From Brevibacillus_C sp046036945 (GTDB lineage: Bacteria > Bacillota > Bacilli > Brevibacillales > Brevibacillaceae), in NCBI RefSeq assembly GCF_046036945.1, contig NZ_JBJQOQ010000003.1:1-64000 (forward strand): a DNA stretch of 64,000 nt, given 5' to 3'. Below are positions 1-7,987 of this stretch, piece by piece. Under the pieces are notes generated by a model, which had not been told where the DNA came from, ran no database searches, and was given only the letters and a program-made list of their open reading frames with translations. The translations under genes were made by a program, and so were the position numbers. The stretch's first letter is position 1. Every line of letters starts with the position of its first letter.

Positions 1-81
1 GGGTCACTTTTTTCAAAGTGTCCTTCTTATGGGTCACAGTTCAAAGCAGGAGTTCCGGTTTCCTTATTTTAACATCCCTGA

Positions 82-1470
82 TTACTGTTCAGCCGCGCCC
101 TCCGAAGCTCCCGGCCGCCGCCTGTACGCGCAAGCAAACATACCCCCGCCCAAGAGCACGGCCGCGATAAACAGCAGCGCCATGTTGCTGTAGAGAAATG
201 CCACCGTGTCAGTCACGGTCGGAAGGGCGGGAAAGTCCAGCCAGCGCTTCGTCAACAGACCTCCGACGACAGATACGCCGATCCCTTCGGCCAAAAAGCA
301 AAAAAAGTTCAGCAGTCCCATGCCGGAACCGGCCTCTTCCGGTGCCAACGCTTCGGCGACGCAAGTGGAAACGACCGTTTTCACAAACGAAAGACCGCCG
401 AAAGTCAGAACCAGCGCTCCGGCAATCAGCCATGGCGATCGGTCGGGAAACAGTGAAATGAGCAAGAATCCCGCAGCGATCAAGCATAACCCGGCCAGCA
501 TGGCGAAAATGGGTCCCCGTTTGTCAACCAATACCCCGCCGACGACTCCGAACAAAATCACGCTCATGGTGCCGGGAAACAGGATGCCGCCTCCGATGAG
601 GCTTGTCGCCAGTTGATGCACATCCCGCATCATGTAGGGAACCATGGAAATAAACCCGGCCACCGTTCCCAGCTGCACGCCCCCGGTCAGGACACCGACG
701 ATATACTTTTTTCTTCCAAACAGGCCAGGCTCGATAAAAGGACTCCTGGCATGTCGGATGCGCAAGGCGAAGCCGATAAAAAACAGCGTACTGGCTGCCA
801 GGTACCCCCAGTGGTATCTCGTCGTGAAGACCGTAAACATCACGATCCCGAGGGACAGCAGGGACGCCCCGAGCAGATCGATTTTCCCTTTTGCCCCAGG
901 TTCCCGCGGCAGTGTCCGCAGAAAAAACGGGAGCGACAGAAGCGTGATCATCGGCAGCGCGAACAAATAGGACCAATGAATATAATCGGCCACGATCCCG
1001 CCGATCACCGGTCCGACACCCTCGCCCAAGGCTACGACCGATCCGACCGCGCCGAACGCCTTACCCTGGTTTTCCGGGGCGATATAACGCGCGACCATCA
1101 CCATGATCAGCGCCGGAACCGCCGAAGCTCCTGCCCCTTGGATAAAACGCGCGATCAGCAAAACGGAAAACCACGAATGGAACAACAGGCCGATCAGCGA
1201 ACCCGTGCCGTACGTTACCAGGCCGAACAGCAGCAGTTTCTTCAGGCCGTACACATCCGCTAATTTTCCATACACAGCCGTGCCGATTGCAAAAGAGAGA
1301 ATAAACCCCGTATTTACCCAGTTCGCCGCGGCTGGCGCGATGCCGAAATGGACTGAAATATCGGGCAATGCTACGTTAAACACGGTCTCGTTGAGCACAC
1401 TGAAAAAAGCAAGGATGCTCAGCCAAGCCAACGCTTTCCGGTTGCTGGCCGAATGCGGTTTTTTCACCAA
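82..1470 (-). CDS. Tet(L)/Tet(K)-like MFS drug efflux transporter
   Basis: A 462-residue, 14-helix major facilitator that most resembles the Tet(L)/Tet(K) proton-coupled tetracycline exporters of Gram-positives. Visible family landmarks are FFSVLNE in helix 1, NWVNTGF, GTAVYGKLAD, ARFIQGAGA (antiporter motif C region), GKAFG, GEGVGPVIGG, HWSYL, and VPYMMRDVHQL in the central loop. Length matches Tet(L) (about 458). The start is TTG at 1470 or GTG at 1467, after the weak site AAGGGG. That site is paired into a hairpin, and a 20-residue leader ORF lies just upstream, as in tet(L). Substrate is inferred; other drugs or cations are possible. Confidence 0.88.
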   Translation of the reverse strand: MVKKPHSASNRKALAWLSILAFFSVLNETVFNVALPDISVHFGIAPAAANWVNTGFILSFAIGTAVYGKLADVYGLKKLLLFGLVTYGTGSLIGLLFHSWFSVLLIARFIQGAGASAVPALIMVMVARYIAPENQGKAFGAVGSVVALGEGVGPVIGGIVADYIHWSYLFALPMITLLSLPFFLRTLPREPGAKGKIDLLGASLLSLGIVMFTVFTTRYHWGYLAASTLFFIGFALRIRHARSPFIEPGLFGRKKYIVGVLTGGVQLGTVAGFISMVPYMMRDVHQLATSLIGGGILFPGTMSVILFGVVGGVLVDKRGPIFAMLAGLCLIAAGFLLISLFPDRSPWLIAGALVLTFGGLSFVKTVVSTCVAEALAPEEAGSGMGLLNFFCFLAEGIGVSVVGGLLTKRWLDFPALPTVTDTVAFLYSNMALLFIAAVLLGGGMFACAYRRRPGASEGAAEQ

Positions 1471-1476
1471 ATGAAA

Positions 1477-1496
1477 CCCCTTCCCAAACTAAGGGG
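1477..1496 (-). promoter_or_regulatory. Hairpin sequestering the ribosome site of the Tet-like pump
   Basis: On the minus strand CCCCTT (1491-1496) can pair with AAGGGG (1477-1482), which is the only ribosome-binding-like sequence ahead of the pump start. It begins about 11 bases after the leader stop codon, so a ribosome finishing the leader could open it. Seen directly; the regulatory role is inferred from tet(L). Confidence 0.6.
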
Positions 1497-1507
1497 AATC
1501 ACGCAGT

Positions 1508-1570
1508 TTACAGGGCCATTGATGCGCTATCCCCCATACATTGTGCCCTCATCTGCATTGCGTACCTCAT
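1508..1570 (-). CDS. Tetracycline-resistance-type leader peptide
   Basis: A 20-codon ORF, MRYAMQMRAQCMGDSASMAL, with a near-perfect ribosome site GGAGG seven bases before its ATG. Tet(L)/Tet(K) messages carry a 20-residue leader, and this one keeps the length and the Arg-8, Gln-10, Ser-15, Ser-17 and Leu-20 positions as I recall that family. It sits 37 bases upstream of the pump start, downstream of its own promoter. Likely role: coupling of leader translation to opening of the pump ribosome site. Confidence 0.75.
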   Translation of the reverse strand: MRYAMQMRAQCMGDSASMAL

Positions 1571-1599
1571 CCTAACGCCTCCAATCGAAATAATAGCAA

Positions 1600-1628
1600 A
1601 TTATACCATATGGATGAGCGTCCTCCAA
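1600..1628 (-). promoter_or_regulatory. Sigma-A type promoter of the Tet-like leader/pump
   Basis: Minus-strand -35 TTGGAG (1623-1628), 17-base spacer, -10 TATAAT (1600-1605). Transcription would start near 1593, just before the leader ribosome site. Confidence 0.75.
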
Positions 1629-1652
1629 GCGAATCAGTTAATGACCATTACT

Positions 1653-2387
1653 TTATTTTCCAAACGGACTGGTCGCGGTACGAATAACGCGCATCATCGT
1701 TTCCGCGTTAGGGTATTCCAACTGTTTGTATTGGGCCGCAACCTGTTCCACATCGTAAGCGACCCGTTCGATCGAGATCCGGTACCGGTCCCCTTCTGCC
1801 TCCACGATTGCGTAAGAGGAGCGGGCGAGACCGTCAAACGGCAGACCTACGCTGCCGGTATTGACCAGGCATTTCCCTCCGATATAGCGGACATATGGCA
1901 GATGGATGTGAGAATACATGTAAATCGACGCGTCACGGCCGGACATCAGCTTGTCGCTCAGCTCATCCGTCTTTAGATCGGGCAGAACCACTTCAAACAG
2001 ACTGTCTGGGGTCGCGTGGAAGGCGTGAATCCACAGCGCCTCGGAAACAGGAACAACCAGTTCAGTCGGCAAGGAATCCAGCCAGGACAGGTCTTCTTCC
2101 ATCAGCCGGGAGCTCGTCCACTCCTGTTCGCGATTCATCATCTCCAGCATACTGTCGGGCACTTCCCCCTGACGTACACCCCTTACCGTCCATTCGTCGG
2201 CATTGCCCTTGATCACCTGTGCCCCAAGTGAGCGAACCATGTCTATTGACCGCTTAGGCTCCGGCCCCCGGTAGGAAATGTCACCCAAGACGAAAATGTC
2301 GTCCACCTTTTGCGCTTTTACGTCCCGGAGCACCGCCTCCAGCGCGACCGCATTGCCGTGAATGTCGGACAGAAAAGCCAGCTTCAT
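1653..2387 (-). CDS. Metallophosphoesterase (YfcE/MJ0936-type)
   Basis: A 244-residue calcineurin-like phosphoesterase. The metal-binding motifs are in order: SDIHGN at residues 7-12, GD at about 35-36, GNADEW near 61, HAFHATP near 120, and a final SHIH/GSVG region near 157-177. It is probably a cytosolic phosphodiesterase or phosphatase of unknown substrate; this subfamily is often annotated YfcE-like. It stands alone between divergent or convergent neighbours. Confident about family, not about substrate. Confidence 0.85.
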   Translation of the reverse strand: MKLAFLSDIHGNAVALEAVLRDVKAQKVDDIFVLGDISYRGPEPKRSIDMVRSLGAQVIKGNADEWTVRGVRQGEVPDSMLEMMNREQEWTSSRLMEEDLSWLDSLPTELVVPVSEALWIHAFHATPDSLFEVVLPDLKTDELSDKLMSGRDASIYMYSHIHLPYVRYIGGKCLVNTGSVGLPFDGLARSSYAIVEAEGDRYRISIERVAYDVEQVAAQYKQLEYPNAETMMRVIRTATSPFGK

Positions 2388-2448
2388 CTCTGATCAACCA
2401 CCTTGTACGGAACGTATTTCCCACATCATACCATACCCGGACGTAAAA

Positions 2449-2490
2449 CAAGCCGGTTTTCCCCATGTGAAGAGGTATAACCGGCCGCTT
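2449..2490 (-). terminator. Terminator of the sensor kinase gene
   Basis: Inverted repeat GCCGGTT/AACCGGC, followed on the minus strand by TTGTTTT, 18-60 bases after the kinase stop. Confidence 0.55.
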
Positions 2491-2507
2491 TTTCCATGTT
2501 CTACGCT

Positions 2508-3986
2508 TCAGACTTTATCAATCGGCAAAATGACTTCGACGGTCGTCCCTTTCCGTTCCTCGCTCTCAATGTGGATCCTGCCGCCGTGATCTTCAATAAT
2601 TTTATAACTCACCATGAGTCCAAGTCCGGTTCCTCTTTCCTTGGTCGTATAAAACGGTTCGCCCAGCCTCTCAAGCGTGGCCAGTGGGATGCCAGACCCT
2701 TGATCGATGCATCGTACACTAACATGCCTGTCGTCAAACCAGCCCGCTTTGACGGTTACCGTCCCTCCGTGCGGCATCGCTTCGATAGCGTTCTTCACCA
2801 AATTGATAAAGACTTGCTTTAATTGGTACTCGACACACTTCAACAGGGGCATGCCGGTATCAAATTCAGTTACAAGCTGTACGTTATGAATAATGGCCTG
2901 TGTCTCCAGAAGGGTGATCACTTTTTCCAGGATGGTCAGCAGGTTGTGTTCCCGCTGCAGGGTAACTTGGGGTTTTGCCAATAGGAGCAATTCGCTGACG
3001 ATGGAATTGATCCGCTCCAATTCAGACAGCATGATGTCGATGTACAATTTGTTGTTATGCTCGTCCGATTGCAGCAGTTGGGTAAATCCTTTCAGCGCTG
3101 TCAAAGGATTGCGGATTTCGTGGGCAACTCCTGCCGCCAACTGGCCAATGACAGATAATTTGTCGGAATTTCGGATAAGATCTTCTGTTTTTTTTCGTAC
3201 GGTGATATCGCGGGTGATTGCCGAGATACCGACGACCTCTCCCTTTGCATTGTGAATCGGCGACAGGGTGATGCTGACATCAATCAGTTCGCCATCCTTG
3301 CGGCGACGATGGGTCTCATGGCCAATTACCTTCCCGCCCAGCCCCACCTTCGCATACATCTCCACAGCTTCACCAAACAATCGCTCTGGAATGTACTGTA
3401 AAATATTCGCATTCAGCTCTTCTGCCGTCCAATTGAAAATGTGGCAAAATGCTTTGTTGACTCTTTGCACCTTGCCGTCCAGAGAAATCCATGCAATGGC
3501 ATCGGCTGTGCTGTTAATAAACGATTCCAGCTGTTCTTTCGTCTCTCTGAGCTCCGCTTCCGTCCGTTTCAGCTCGGTAATGTCCACGCCCGACCCGATC
3601 ACCTCTGCCACTTCTCCACAGCGAAAGATCGGCCGCAGCCTGGCAAAGTACGTGACCCCGTTTATCTCCGAGCTTTCGTATGTAACCTCCTCTCCCTGCC
3701 ATGCACGTTCGTAGTACTCTTCTTTGCGCTTAACAAATTCTGCAGGATAAAAATGTGAGAGCTCTTTGCCGACCACCATTTCCGATGTCAGACCCAATCG
3801 TGCCAGCAGTTCCCCGTCACACAACGTATGGATAAAGCGGCCGTTTACCTTTTTAAACTTGAAGATCAACCCCAGCTGCAGGGCAATCGTTTCCTGCAGC
3901 TCATGTTGAGCCACGGCCAGGTTCAAGCACTTCACGTCATCGCCTGAAGAAAGCGCTTTCATATTCTCTGGCGTTCGTTCAAGCAT
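2508..3986 (-). CDS. PAS-domain sensor histidine kinase (sporulation-kinase-like)
   Basis: A 492-residue soluble kinase. Two PAS domains (about residues 30-160 and 160-280) precede a HisKA domain with the phosphoacceptor in AAGVAHEIRNPLTALKGF, then an HATPase domain with an NLVKNAIEAMPHGG N-box, DQGSGIP G1 and GTGLGL G2. There are no membrane helices. The H-box resembles the KinA/KinE class that feeds the Spo0 phosphorelay. A longer frame opens as far as 4325, but that region is the RNase P RNA and its terminator. The ATG at 3986, preceded by GAGGTG at seven bases, is the credible start. No response regulator is adjacent, which suits an orphan sporulation kinase. Confidence 0.88.
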   Translation of the reverse strand: MLERTPENMKALSSGDDVKCLNLAVAQHELQETIALQLGLIFKFKKVNGRFIHTLCDGELLARLGLTSEMVVGKELSHFYPAEFVKRKEEYYERAWQGEEVTYESSEINGVTYFARLRPIFRCGEVAEVIGSGVDITELKRTEAELRETKEQLESFINSTADAIAWISLDGKVQRVNKAFCHIFNWTAEELNANILQYIPERLFGEAVEMYAKVGLGGKVIGHETHRRRKDGELIDVSITLSPIHNAKGEVVGISAITRDITVRKKTEDLIRNSDKLSVIGQLAAGVAHEIRNPLTALKGFTQLLQSDEHNNKLYIDIMLSELERINSIVSELLLLAKPQVTLQREHNLLTILEKVITLLETQAIIHNVQLVTEFDTGMPLLKCVEYQLKQVFINLVKNAIEAMPHGGTVTVKAGWFDDRHVSVRCIDQGSGIPLATLERLGEPFYTTKERGTGLGLMVSYKIIEDHGGRIHIESEERKGTTVEVILPIDKV

Positions 3987-4193
3987 AGTCTTGCACCTCG
4001 GCTCCAAAACCAGCTTTTGCCTTCTCATTCTCATGACTCGTTCATGAAACATATGGGCCACAACCGTTTTGTCACTGCCAAAATGATCGTGCATCCGGCT
4101 CGTTTTCCCCTTTTTACTCTCAGCATAGGGGAGAAGCGTATGGGGGACAAGTAAAAGGTTGCGACACGCTTCGACAGTATCCGTGTCAGTATC

Positions 4194-4240
4194 AAAAAAA
4201 AGAGACATGTCCGCCAAAATGGCAGAAATGCCTCTTTTTT
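4194..4240 (-). terminator. Intrinsic terminator of rnpB
   Basis: On the minus strand, an imperfect hairpin (AGAG..CAT..GCC / GGC..ATG..CTCT) followed by seven T, directly after the RNase P RNA 3' end. Confidence 0.75.
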
Positions 4241-4261
4241 GCAAGTGTAAATTGGATACCT

Positions 4262-4659
4262 TCAAGAAATGCTGTAAGCCAGGTTCTGTCTCTTCTGTGC
4301 TGCAAACGGGTCGCCCCTCGCACACGAAGCGGTAGTCATCTATCTATGGCAGTTTAAACTGCCATCTGTCCGTCCGTTCAATTCCTTCGGGACAGTTCCC
4401 CTACCAAAATTTGGGTTTCTCGCTCGCAGGGTTTACCTCGTTCCATCCTCCCTGTCGCCAGGGAAGCTGCGTTTCTGTGGCACTTTCAGCGTACTCGGGT
4501 CTGCGTGAGAACCCTTTTCGCGCCGTCAACGAGATCGCTGTCTCGCTGCCCTAGTTTGCACTAGGTACGAACACTCCAGGCATCTCAGCCTGGGCGAGCC
4601 TGGACTTTCCTCTGCCGCCGGTCGTGATGACCGCGACAGCGACTACCCACATTTCTTGC
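4262..4659 (-). ncRNA. rnpB: RNase P RNA, B type (M1 RNA)
   Basis: The minus strand carries the universal RNase P core. GAGGAAAGTCC is near the 5' side, then a GTGCCACAG region, GGAACGAGGTAAACCC, GCGAGCGAGAAACCCAAATT, GGTAGGGGAA, and GACAGAACCTGGCTTACAGC near the 3' end. The 5' CAAGAAATG (4650-4658) pairs perfectly with the 3' CATTTCTTG (4263-4271) to close P1, which fixes both ends to within a few bases. About 398 nt, the usual size for Bacillus-type RNA. It is the ribozyme subunit that matures tRNA 5' ends. Confidence 0.97.
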
Positions 4660-4662
4660 TGT

Positions 4663-4713
4663 ATCGTAACAGTAGCAAAAGTAAATGTAACACATCTTGA
4701 AACGATTGGTCAA
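4663..4713 (-). promoter_or_regulatory. rnpB promoter region
   Basis: Two overlapping candidates on the minus strand: TTACAT (4685-4690), 16 bases, TACGAT (4663-4668), which would start at the P1 helix; and TTGACC (4708-4713), 18 bases, TACATT (4684-4689), which would start about 18 bases earlier and need processing. The sequence does not decide between them. Confidence 0.5.
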
Positions 4714-4817
4714 CTGATTTTCCTTGGCAGCAGACGATAAATTTTCCTTGTCACTGATTGTTCAACCATTTATAATAGAATATCCGAATTTGTCTAAACA
4801 GATACGGGGGGCACGTG

Positions 4818-5420
4818 ATGGATCTCTTTCATTTGAGAATAAACGGCAGCAGGGTATCCCTTCGGCTCCTCTCTGCCGAGGATGCACCTGCGTTTCTAGA
4901 TTACCTCATTCGAAATAAAACGGAACATCAACCCTTCATGCCGCTGCGTGAAGCAGACTATTTCACCCTTGAGACGGCAGAGCGCGTCACAGACCAAAGA
5001 ATGCTGGTAGAGGCGGACCAGCAGTACATGTTCGGCATTTTTTCCCGGGAAACGGGGCAGTTGATCGGAAAAGCCAATCTATCCAAGATTACACGTGCTG
5101 CCTTTCAAAACGCCTTCCTCGGCTACGACATCGACCATACCGTCCAAAACAGGGGATACATGACCGAAGCGATCCGGATGGTCACCGCCTTCGGATTAAA
5201 CGCATTGGACCTGCATCGCATTCAGGCCTCGATCATGCCGCGAAATCTGGCTTCTCAGCGCGTCGCGGAAAACGCCGGCTACATCCGGGAAGGCTATAGT
5301 GAAAACTACATCAAGATCAACGGTGTCTGGGAAGACCACGTCATCTACGCTATCACGTGTGAACGATATCATCGCCTGCCGCCGTCACTCAAATACGCCG
5401 GAAGAATCGAAGGGGGGTAA
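4818..5420 (+). CDS. GNAT N-acetyltransferase, RimJ/RimL type
   Basis: A 200-residue acetyltransferase of the RimJ/RimL ribosomal-protein family. N-terminal strands are followed by LGYDIDHTVQNRGYMTEAI (acetyl-CoA-binding motif A region) and HRIQASIMPRNLASQRVAENAGY (motif B), the usual signature. It probably acetylates an N-terminal amine on a ribosomal or other protein, or a small molecule. GTG at 4815 is in frame, but GGGGGG (4806-4811) is better spaced to ATG 4818. It leads a run with the HesB-like and carbonic anhydrase genes, separated from the next gene by 7 bases. Confidence 0.85.
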   Translation: MDLFHLRINGSRVSLRLLSAEDAPAFLDYLIRNKTEHQPFMPLREADYFTLETAERVTDQRMLVEADQQYMFGIFSRETGQLIGKANLSKITRAAFQNAFLGYDIDHTVQNRGYMTEAIRMVTAFGLNALDLHRIQASIMPRNLASQRVAENAGYIREGYSENYIKINGVWEDHVIYAITCERYHRLPPSLKYAGRIEGG

Positions 5421-5427
5421 CGGCAAC

Positions 5428-5730
5428 ATGATTACGATCACTCCACTCGCTGCCGCCCGCCTTGCGCTGACGATCGCAGACGAACCTGATGCCGACCGTT
5501 TAGGCATCCGGATCGTGATGACGACGACAGGCTGCAGCAGCGTTTCCTACAGTATCGCCATAACCGAGCGGTCAGCAGGAGAACAGACTGCCACGTTTTC
5601 GGGAATTCGGGTATTTTACCGCGAGGAGGACTTGCCCCTCCTAACCGGGCTTGTCATCGATCTCAACCGCACGAATGGCCGCCTGCAGCTTTTTCATCCG
5701 AACCCGCCAAACAACTGTCCACTATCTTAA
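5428..5730 (+). CDS. HesB/IscA-like iron-sulfur biogenesis family protein
   Basis: A 100-residue small HesB-like domain protein starting with MITITPLAAARL. The fold landmarks are present: an N-terminal helix, GIRIVMTTTGCSSVSYSI, then a beta region and a C-terminal tail. Of the three cysteines that bind metal in true A-type carriers, only the one in TTGCSS and one near the end (NNCPLS) are clear, so it may not carry a cluster the canonical way. It resembles the YneR-type proteins of bacilli. Start chosen at ATG 5428, preceded by AGGGGGG seven to ten bases upstream, overlapping the end of the acetyltransferase gene. Confidence 0.75.
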   Translation: MITITPLAAARLALTIADEPDADRLGIRIVMTTTGCSSVSYSIAITERSAGEQTATFSGIRVFYREEDLPLLTGLVIDLNRTNGRLQLFHPNPPNNCPLS

Positions 5731-5751
5731 TCGAACAAGGAGGCTTCACTC

Positions 5752-6312
5752 ATGCTGATACTGCCTTTCAACGGAAAAATGCCAAAAATCGATGACTCCG
5801 TCTTCCTCGCCCGGGGTGTCCTGATCTCCGGGGACGTAACCATCGGAGCCGATACGTCTGTCTGGTACAACACCGTCATCCGCGGCGACATCTCTCAAAC
5901 GATTATCGGAAGCCGCGTCAGCATCCAGGACAACAGCACCCTTCACCAAAGCCCAAATACTCCGCTGGTGATCGAAGACGAAGTGACGATTGGACATAAT
6001 GCCGTACTGCACAGCTGCCACGTCCGCAGAGGCGCGCTGATCGGCATGGGCGCGATCGTACTTGACGGTGCGGAGATTGGGGAGGAGGCGATGGTAGGGG
6101 CAGGTGCCCTGGTGCCCCCGAGAATGAAAATTCCGCCCCGCACCCTGGTCGTCGGCTCGCCCGCAAAGGTAAAGCGGGAGTTGACCGAAGCAGATTTCCG
6201 GGAACTGATCCGCGTTCGGCAGTCCTATGTCGAGAAAGGAAAGATCTACAAGCAGTTGGAAGAAGAGGCTGCCGCACAAATAGAAGGCAATCGGTCAAGC
6301 GGCGTAAAGTAA
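5752..6312 (+). CDS. Gamma carbonic anhydrase family protein (YtoA/PaaY-like)
   Basis: A 186-residue left-handed beta-helix protein built of hexapeptide repeats (ISGDVTIGADTSVWYNTVIRG and following turns). The metal-binding histidines expected for gamma-class anhydrases are visible in STLHQSP, TIGHNAVLHSC and the loop after it. A C-terminal helix follows. It probably binds a metal and may be a carbonic anhydrase, although many relatives are uncharacterised. AAGGAGG stands a few bases before the ATG. It is the third gene of the acetyltransferase run and ends at a strong terminator. Confidence 0.88.
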   Translation: MLILPFNGKMPKIDDSVFLARGVLISGDVTIGADTSVWYNTVIRGDISQTIIGSRVSIQDNSTLHQSPNTPLVIEDEVTIGHNAVLHSCHVRRGALIGMGAIVLDGAEIGEEAMVGAGALVPPRMKIPPRTLVVGSPAKVKRELTEADFRELIRVRQSYVEKGKIYKQLEEEAAAQIEGNRSSGVK

Positions 6313-6356
6313 AAAAAGGAGGGGCGGCTGCCAAGTCCGCTCTCCTTTTTTTACGC
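6313..6356. terminator. Bidirectional terminator between converging genes
   Basis: AAAAAAAGGAG ... CTCCTTTTTTT, extended by GCGTAAA/TTTACGC. It serves the carbonic anhydrase gene (+) and the DUF1385 gene (-), which converge here. Confidence 0.8.
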
Positions 6357-7007
6357 GCTTTTTCCCCGATAGTGTTCAAACATCTGATACGAACGAATCG
6401 CCGTTTCCAAATGGATCCGGTCCGGCTCCATCGTCGTTACATGCCGCTGCAAAAAGCCGGAAAGGCGATAAAACGGCTTCATCCACCCCGGCCGATACGT
6501 CTGCCCTAGCGAGCCGGCGATGACGCCTAGTGCGCCGCACAAGACACTCCACCCCAAAGGCAAAAACAGCAGCGCAAGCAGAAAGGAGACAAAAAAATAG
6601 GTGACGTAATTTGTGGAACAACCGCTGTTCACGATCGATGCCTGCCTGATTTCCTGGATCGCTTCCAGCCGTTTTATCCCGCTGTAGCTGAAGACTTTAT
6701 GCTCTGCCCCGTGGAATTTTTTCAAACGGCGGGGGAAGATAAAGTGAAAGCCTGCAGCGTACAGCACCAGCCACAATGGATGTAATTCCCCGTATACAGG
6801 AAAAAACAGATAGAGCAAAATAGCGAGGTGAAACAGGTGATACGGCCAGGGAAGTGAAAGCAGCACCCGCCACCATATTTTACCCAGTGTTTTCGGGGTT
6901 ATCGGTTCTGCCCAAACGTGGATGACCCCGCGCTTCACTTCCGCACAGGCGAGCACCCGGCGATTGTGAAAAAACACGCCGCGTCCGAAAGAAACACCCA
7001 TAATCAA
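6351..7007 (-). CDS. DUF1385 family membrane protein (YqhQ-like)
   Basis: About 218 residues. It shows the DUF1385 signature HGAEHKVFSYSG and a Cys-Ser-Thr-Asn segment (NSGCSTNY), with three to four membrane segments (LLSLPWPYHLFHLAILLYLF, LWLVLYAAGF, FFVSFLLALLFLPLGW and others). It is shorter than typical YqhQ (about 320). Biochemical function is unknown. The start is TTG at 7007 (or ATG 7001), nine bases after a clean AAGGAGGTG. An upstream GTG at 7106 is in frame but has no ribosome site, and the intervening residues look non-coding. Confident in the family. Confidence 0.75.
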   Translation of the reverse strand: MIMGVSFGRGVFFHNRRVLACAEVKRGVIHVWAEPITPKTLGKIWWRVLLSLPWPYHLFHLAILLYLFFPVYGELHPLWLVLYAAGFHFIFPRRLKKFHGAEHKVFSYSGIKRLEAIQEIRQASIVNSGCSTNYVTYFFVSFLLALLFLPLGWSVLCGALGVIAGSLGQTYRPGWMKPFYRLSGFLQRHVTTMEPDRIHLETAIRSYQMFEHYRGKSA

Positions 7008-7142
7008 TCGTCCGGCCACCTCCTTAAGCTGAAAACCGATACTATGTGTAATTCCAGTATAACACGCTGCCAGGAGGAATGGACCGCCGAAACAACTTCT
7101 CCTCACCTGGGTATCCTAAAGGAAAGACGGAGGTGAAGATCA

Positions 7143-7424
7143 ATGAGTCGAAACCGAAGGCCATTGGTGCCGGGTTCCCGGGAAGCCCTTGACCTGTTGA
7201 AAGCCCGATTGCAGAATGTTAACAAGCCGGAACAGGCGAAGTATAAAGTTGCCGATTCACTCAACATTCCTCTCTCACACGGTTACAATGGACAGCTTAC
7301 CTCGCATGACGCCGGAAAAATTGGCGGCGAGCTTGGCGGAAGTATGGTGAAAGAGCTGATTCGCTCCGCCCAAATTGCTTTGACGGCAAATGATTCAGCT
7401 GGCGAAAACAAGCAGACAACATGA
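7143..7424 (+). CDS. Alpha/beta-type small acid-soluble spore protein
   Basis: A 93-residue protein with the two SASP family signatures: KYKVADSLNIPL and, after HGYNGQLTSHDAG, the block KIGGELGGSMVKELIRSAQ. These proteins coat spore DNA, shift it to A-form, and direct UV damage to spore photoproduct, which the splB gene at 36.2-37.3 kb would repair. The usual GPR cleavage motif with Glu-Ile-Ala is represented by KYKVAD, a divergent version. The N-terminus is longer than the common 65-70-residue form. GGAGGTGAAG stands before the ATG. Monocistronic, presumably sigma-G dependent, though no clear sigma-G promoter was recognised. Confidence 0.95.
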   Translation: MSRNRRPLVPGSREALDLLKARLQNVNKPEQAKYKVADSLNIPLSHGYNGQLTSHDAGKIGGELGGSMVKELIRSAQIALTANDSAGENKQTT

Positions 7425-7426
7425 AA

Positions 7427-7455
7427 GGAACCGCTCTGCAAGCCGGTTCCCCTTC
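7427..7455 (+). terminator. Terminator after the SASP gene
   Basis: GGAACCG, nine-base loop, CCGGTTCC, then CCTTC. The T tract is poor. Confidence 0.45.
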
Positions 7456-7465
7456 AAACGGAACA

Positions 7466-7684
7466 TCAGGTTTTCAGCCGGCGTTTCCGCCTTTGGTCAA
7501 AATCCAGTTCTTCTGCCACTCTAAGGGATCGCGGTCGACCCATCATGGATTTGCCGATTTGATTCACATGATGAATGGAATCAAACATAGTGTCTAAAAC
7601 CTCTACCAGTTCCCGTATTTGTCCCATTTTTCCGCGAACTCCCTCAAAATGATAGCGAATATCTCTTCCATTCAAACGGATCAT
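7466..7684 (-). CDS. Small hypothetical protein (72 residues)
   Basis: Not recognised. A 72-residue basic, soluble protein starting MIRLNGRDIRYHFEG with a helical middle (KMGQIRELVEVLDTMF) and a very basic end (RRKRRLK). GAGGAGGTG eight bases before the ATG is a strong ribosome site, so it is likely real. It lies between a SASP gene and a LysM gene, both of spore or envelope type, so a sporulation role is possible but unproven. Confidence 0.6.
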   Translation of the reverse strand: MIRLNGRDIRYHFEGVRGKMGQIRELVEVLDTMFDSIHHVNQIGKSMMGRPRSLRVAEELDFDQRRKRRLKT

Positions 7685-7720
7685 TCTCCCACCTCCTCGA
7701 TGTAATCCCCTGGTATCACC

Positions 7721-7909
7721 CTATGCAGGGGACGACCCGGAGGATAAACGGTAGTGGAGCAGGATCCGCCCATTTTTGCTTGGCTGCTTCAAATCATACT
7801 GGGACGTTCGCCGGTCCGTGAACACAGAAATGCGGCTCTGCTTTTCGGCAAGCTTAAAGAAGAGAATGGCTCCGCCAAAATGCTTGGCGAAGCCATTGTT
7901 GTAAACCAA
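7721..7909 (-). CDS. Hypothetical ORF in frame with, and downstream of, the LysM gene
   Basis: Open from the TGA of the LysM gene (7988-7990) to a TAG at 7721-7723, in the same frame, 88 sense codons. Codon choice (GCC, TTC, CTC, AAG, CAG, AGC, CGC) looks coding throughout the last 60 codons. The only conventional start is a TTG at 7909 without a ribosome site; no ATG or GTG occurs in frame. Residues such as NNGFAKHFGGAILFFKLAEK are not recognised. It is either an independent short gene with an unusual start, a C-terminal domain cut off from the LysM protein by a nonsense change, or a readthrough extension. Confidence 0.4.
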   Translation of the reverse strand: MVYNNGFAKHFGGAILFFKLAEKQSRISVFTDRRTSQYDLKQPSKNGRILLHYRLSSGSSPA

Positions 7910-7987
7910 ACCATACGATAGAGTCGCTTTGGGCGCGGAACGAAGCTGCTTTTCCGATTGAACGTGGCTATCACAGCGACAATTGGC

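Noticed and set aside
1..72. Open frame at the left edge containing two GGGTCAC repeats
   Set aside because: Only 23 codons, no recognisable protein, and cut by the window edge, so nothing can be claimed.
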